Positions 61,007 through 64,000 of a DNA stretch of 64,000 nucleotides are shown piece by piece. Numbering within the stretch: position 1 is the first letter of the stretch; each line of letters starts with the position of its first letter. The notes under the pieces were generated by a model that was not told where the DNA came from, did no database searches, and saw only the letters and a list, made by a program, of their open reading frames with translations. Location: contig NZ_JAQQXS010000010.1 of the NCBI RefSeq assembly GCF_028595305.1, positions 124,001 through 188,000 on the forward strand, in the 5' to 3' direction. The position numbers and the translations under genes were made by a program. The stretch is from Roseateles koreensis. GTDB lineage: Bacteria; Pseudomonadota; Gammaproteobacteria; Burkholderiales; Burkholderiaceae_C.

Positions 61007-63289
61007 ATGACGGATACAGCTGACGCCACTTCTCGACGGGCTTGCCCCTATCGCCGGGCCGTGATCACCCTCCTGCTCGTCAGCCTGCAGATGAGCGCGG
61101 CGGCCGCTCAACCGGCGGCAGAAGGGGCGGCTGCGGTCTCTCCGGTCGACGTCAGCACTCCGCCACGACCCAAAATTTGCCTGGTGTTGTCGGGAGGGGG
61201 GGCGCGCGGTGCTGCGCACACGGGTGTGCTCAGGGTGCTTGAAGAACTGCGGGTGCCCATCGACTGCATTGCGGGCACCAGCATGGGTGCGCTGGTGGGC
61301 GGGGCGTACGCCACCGGCATGAGCGTGGCCGAGATGGACGCCATCAACGCCGGCATCACCGTCGAGAAATTGTTCAAGGAAGAGCCGCCCCGGCAGGAGC
61401 TGAACATGCGGCGCAAGACCGACAGCTTCGTCAACTACATCGGGCCGGAGGTTGGCGCCGGCGCCGGTGCGTCCAATCTGGGCAAGGGCCTCGCCACCGG
61501 AGTCCAGTTGGAAACGGTCTTGCGGCAATTATCCAAGGTGCAAGGTTACCGGCAGTTCGACGCCCTGCCCATCCCCTTTCGCGCGGTAGCCACGGACTTG
61601 GTCACCGGCAAGGCAGTCGTGTTCAAAGAAGGGGAGATGGCCAATGTGATGCGCGCCAGCATGTCGGTGCCGGGCGCCGTGGCGCCTGCCGAGATCCGCG
61701 GCATGATGCTGGTGGACGGCATGCTCACCAGCAATTTGCCGGTGGACGCCGCGCGCGCCATGGGCGCTGACATCGTCATTGCCGTCAATGTCGGCACGCC
61801 CTTGCTCAAGCGTGAGGCGCTGAACAGCATCGTCGGCGTTGCCGGCCAAATGCTCAGCATCCTGACGGAGCAAAACGTGCAGGCGTCCATCGCATCGCTG
61901 AAGCCCAGCGACATTCTGATCTCGCCCGATCTGGGTGATTTCAGCACCGCAGATTTTGATCAACTGGCCAAAATATCGCCCCTTGGCGAGGCAGCGGCAC
62001 GCGCCGTAGCCGACCGACTCGCCAAGCTCTCACTGCCAGCCGCCGAGTACGCGGCCCTTCGGCAACAGCAGCAGGCACCGCTCGCCGACGATGCCCGCCC
62101 AGTGGACGCGATTCGATTCACGCCCATGAAGCGAGTGAACCCGGAGGCGGCTCTGGAAGTGATGACCACACACACCAAACAGCCCATCGATCAAGCGGCG
62201 CTCGACGCCGACATGCGGCGACTCTACGGCACCGGGGATTTTGAGCACGTGGGCTACCGCATCGACGACACGCCGGAGCAACGCACGCTGACAGTGGACG
62301 CCGAAGAAAAGTCCTGGGGCCCCGACTACCTGCGCTTTGGCCTGGCCATCGACACCGATTTCAGCAGCGGCAATGGCACCTCCTTGCTTGCGACCTATCG
62401 CCGCACCTGGCTGAACGCGCTAGGCGCGGAGTGGCGCACAGACTTGCGCCTTGGCGAAGCCAGCAGCCTGAGCAGTGAGTTCTACCAGCCCTTTGACACG
62501 CAAGGCGACTGGTTCGTTTCGCCAAACGTCCAAATTGAGCGGCATACGCTGCCCGTCTTCACCCGTGAGACCCGGCTGGCGGTGGTCAAACAAGAATCAG
62601 CCCGGTTGGGTGTGGACATTGGACGTTACTTTAACCAGTACGGTGAATTTCGGCTGGGTGTACAGACGGGGTGGATGGAGCGCATGCTGGACACCGGGCC
62701 CGATCAGGCCAGGCCCAGCCCCGCGAAGATCCGCCTGGGCTCTGTCGGTGCCCGGGTGCTCATGGACCGCTTGGACAGCGCGCAATTCCCCCGCTCCGGG
62801 TGGTACCTCAAAACCTGGGCCTACGCCTCCCGGCCCGAACTTGGGGCGGACCAACGCTACACCAAATGGGAGTTGCAGGTCAGCGGGGTGGCCTCACTGG
62901 GCGACAGCACTCTCAATGTCTTGCTGGAGTCGGGCGGTAAATTAGGCAGCGCCGATTTACCCAGCCACGACCTGTTTCAATGGGGCGGTTTTCTGCAACA
63001 GTCAGGCTACGCCACAGGCCAGTTGTTGGGCCAGCGTCTCGATTTCGGACGCGTCATGTACTACTCGCGCGTCGCCAAAGGAGGCCTGCTGGCGGGCAAA
63101 TTCGCCGGGATAAGCCTGGAGCTCGGGCGCATGCGCGGCCCCTTCATGCCGGATGTCTCCGACGGTTGGCGCAAATCCGCCGCCGCCTTTGTTGGCATGG
63201 ACACGCCGGTCGGGCCCGTCTATTTCGGCTACGGCCGCGCCTCCGACGGACCCGGCAGCTTTTATTTGACGCTCGGCCCCGCGTATTGA
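61007..63289 (+). CDS. type Vd patatin-like autotransporter (PlpD-like phospholipase)
   Basis: A 760-residue secreted lipase. Signal peptide to about residue 34 (VITLLLVSLQMSAAAAQ), then the patatin domain with oxyanion loop SGGGARGAAH, nucleophile Ser92 in AGTSMGALVGG and catalytic Asp237 in MLVDGML. A POTRA-like segment (about 350-440) precedes a C-terminal beta-barrel ending in the aromatic FYLTLGPAY typical of outer-membrane proteins. This is the PlpD architecture, in which the enzyme is exported through its own barrel. Divergent from narX. Confidence 0.9.
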   Translation: MTDTADATSRRACPYRRAVITLLLVSLQMSAAAAQPAAEGAAAVSPVDVSTPPRPKICLVLSGGGARGAAHTGVLRVLEELRVPIDCIAGTSMGALVGGAYATGMSVAEMDAINAGITVEKLFKEEPPRQELNMRRKTDSFVNYIGPEVGAGAGASNLGKGLATGVQLETVLRQLSKVQGYRQFDALPIPFRAVATDLVTGKAVVFKEGEMANVMRASMSVPGAVAPAEIRGMMLVDGMLTSNLPVDAARAMGADIVIAVNVGTPLLKREALNSIVGVAGQMLSILTEQNVQASIASLKPSDILISPDLGDFSTADFDQLAKISPLGEAAARAVADRLAKLSLPAAEYAALRQQQQAPLADDARPVDAIRFTPMKRVNPEAALEVMTTHTKQPIDQAALDADMRRLYGTGDFEHVGYRIDDTPEQRTLTVDAEEKSWGPDYLRFGLAIDTDFSSGNGTSLLATYRRTWLNALGAEWRTDLRLGEASSLSSEFYQPFDTQGDWFVSPNVQIERHTLPVFTRETRLAVVKQESARLGVDIGRYFNQYGEFRLGVQTGWMERMLDTGPDQARPSPAKIRLGSVGARVLMDRLDSAQFPRSGWYLKTWAYASRPELGADQRYTKWELQVSGVASLGDSTLNVLLESGGKLGSADLPSHDLFQWGGFLQQSGYATGQLLGQRLDFGRVMYYSRVAKGGLLAGKFAGISLELGRMRGPFMPDVSDGWRKSAAAFVGMDTPVGPVYFGYGRASDGPGSFYLTLGPAY

Positions 63290-63402
63290 GTGCTGGGGCA
63301 CATCGGTCAAACCCGCTTGACCCCCCGCTAACTCAATGAAAAACTCGAGGCAGTGACTCGGCACGAGTCCCGACCCACAACGTCGCCATGGAAGGAGCGC
63401 CC

Positions 63403-64000
63403 ATGAATGGCAGCAATATCAAGATCGGTACCCGCTTGGGCTTGGCGTTTGGGGCAGTACTGTTGATCACCGCGCTGATCTCGCTGGTAGGGGCTTGGCG
63501 ACTGGGTAGCTTGCGCGAGGCCGCCCACGTGCTGGCCACCGTTGAAATGGACCGCGCTGCATTGACGCAGCGCTGGACCGCAGGAATCAACCTGAACTGG
63601 GTGCGCACCTCAGCCGCCCTGCTTGCCAACGACACCGGCTATGTCAGCCGACTGCAAGACGATATGGCCAGCACATCCCAAGCCTTGGGCGAGATGCAAA
63701 AGCAACTCGAGCCGCTGATCACCGACGACAAGGGCAAAGCACTGCTCGCCGACATCAGCCGAGCCCGTGAGGCCTACCGCGTCCCCCGTGGCGAGTTGAT
63801 GAAAAGAAAGCAGGCTGGCGAGGATGTCCATGCCGCACTGCAATCCACCTTGCAACCCTTGGCCACCACCTACCTGGGTCAATTGGATCAGTTGGTCAAG
63901 CACATGGACGACCGACTCAAACAAAGCCAAGCCCAAACCGATGCGGTGGCGTCAACAGGGCAATGGGCTTTGGGCATAGGCGCTGTACTGTCCATTGCCG
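63403..64000 (+). CDS. methyl-accepting chemotaxis protein (N-terminal part, runs off the right edge)
   Basis: The frame is open from the ATG at 63403 to the window end (199 codons). A GGAG site precedes it. The sequence starts MNGSNIKIGTRLGLAFGAV with a first transmembrane helix, continues with a helical periplasmic domain (TAGINLNWVRTSAALLAND, DDKGKALLADISRAREAY) of the four-helix-bundle ligand type, and reaches the second helix GQWALGIGAVLSIA at the edge. HAMP and signalling domains would lie outside. The ligand cannot be predicted. Confidence 0.88.
   Translation, partial: MNGSNIKIGTRLGLAFGAVLLITALISLVGAWRLGSLREAAHVLATVEMDRAALTQRWTAGINLNWVRTSAALLANDTGYVSRLQDDMASTSQALGEMQKQLEPLITDDKGKALLADISRAREAYRVPRGELMKRKQAGEDVHAALQSTLQPLATTYLGQLDQLVKHMDDRLKQSQAQTDAVASTGQWALGIGAVLSIA

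Overview
The window is GC-rich, gene-dense bacterial chromosome whose gene content points to a betaproteobacterium of the order Burkholderiales, probably near the Comamonadaceae. The supporting signs are the hda-HAD-pcnB-folK block, the murJ/rpsT pair, a DUF3579 gene beside argD-argF, a glucokinase-HexR fusion, and a nar cluster that carries its own prolyl isomerase. No rRNA, tRNA, CRISPR array, prophage or intact insertion sequence was recognised. Organism placement is inference from gene order; no species is claimed.

Layout. 1-12.7 kb is housekeeping: the start of rpsP, an acetyltransferase and TM2 protein pair, a Pit phosphate transporter with its DUF47 partner, folK/pcnB/HAD/hda, a SirB1-family gene, murJ, rpsT, and a hydrolase/M14 peptidase pair. 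12.7-25.5 kb holds argD-argF followed by a triplicated 157-bp unit that copies the end of argF; a metallophosphoesterase next to a Ser/Thr kinase-universal stress protein fusion; a transglutaminase-like lipoprotein; two divergent glucokinase-type genes, one fused to an RpiR/HexR regulator and with a degenerate kinase loop; and several small signalling genes. 25.5-29.7 kb is a compositionally different, AT-richer island with serine acetyltransferase, a free-standing AlaX-type tRNA-editing protein, an MFS transporter and a frameshifted PLP fold-II synthase. This looks like a small pathway for an alanine/serine-like amino acid with built-in self-protection, and it is the best candidate here for an undescribed system.

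29.8-42.1 kb is a tryptophan catabolic island. KynA, KynU and KynB (rightward) convert tryptophan to anthranilate. The leftward operon (2-aminobenzoyl-CoA monooxygenase/reductase, SDR dehydrogenase, MarR regulator, enoyl-CoA hydratase, acyl-CoA dehydrogenase, aminobenzoate-CoA ligase, RidA-like protein, glutaryl-CoA dehydrogenase) would take anthranilate through the CoA-dependent hybrid aerobic route. A palindrome between the two arms may be the MarR operator.

42.2-46.0 kb carries an aminopeptidase P and a LytS/LytTR-type two-component system. 46.2-60.8 kb is a respiratory nitrate reduction locus, all leftward: narX-narL-narK1-narK2-narG-narH-narJ-narI, then a parvulin-type prolyl isomerase and a beta-carbonic anhydrase. 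A perfect FNR/Anr box lies upstream of narX, spaced so that transcription would begin at the narX ATG. The window ends with a type Vd patatin autotransporter and the 5' part of a methyl-accepting chemotaxis protein.
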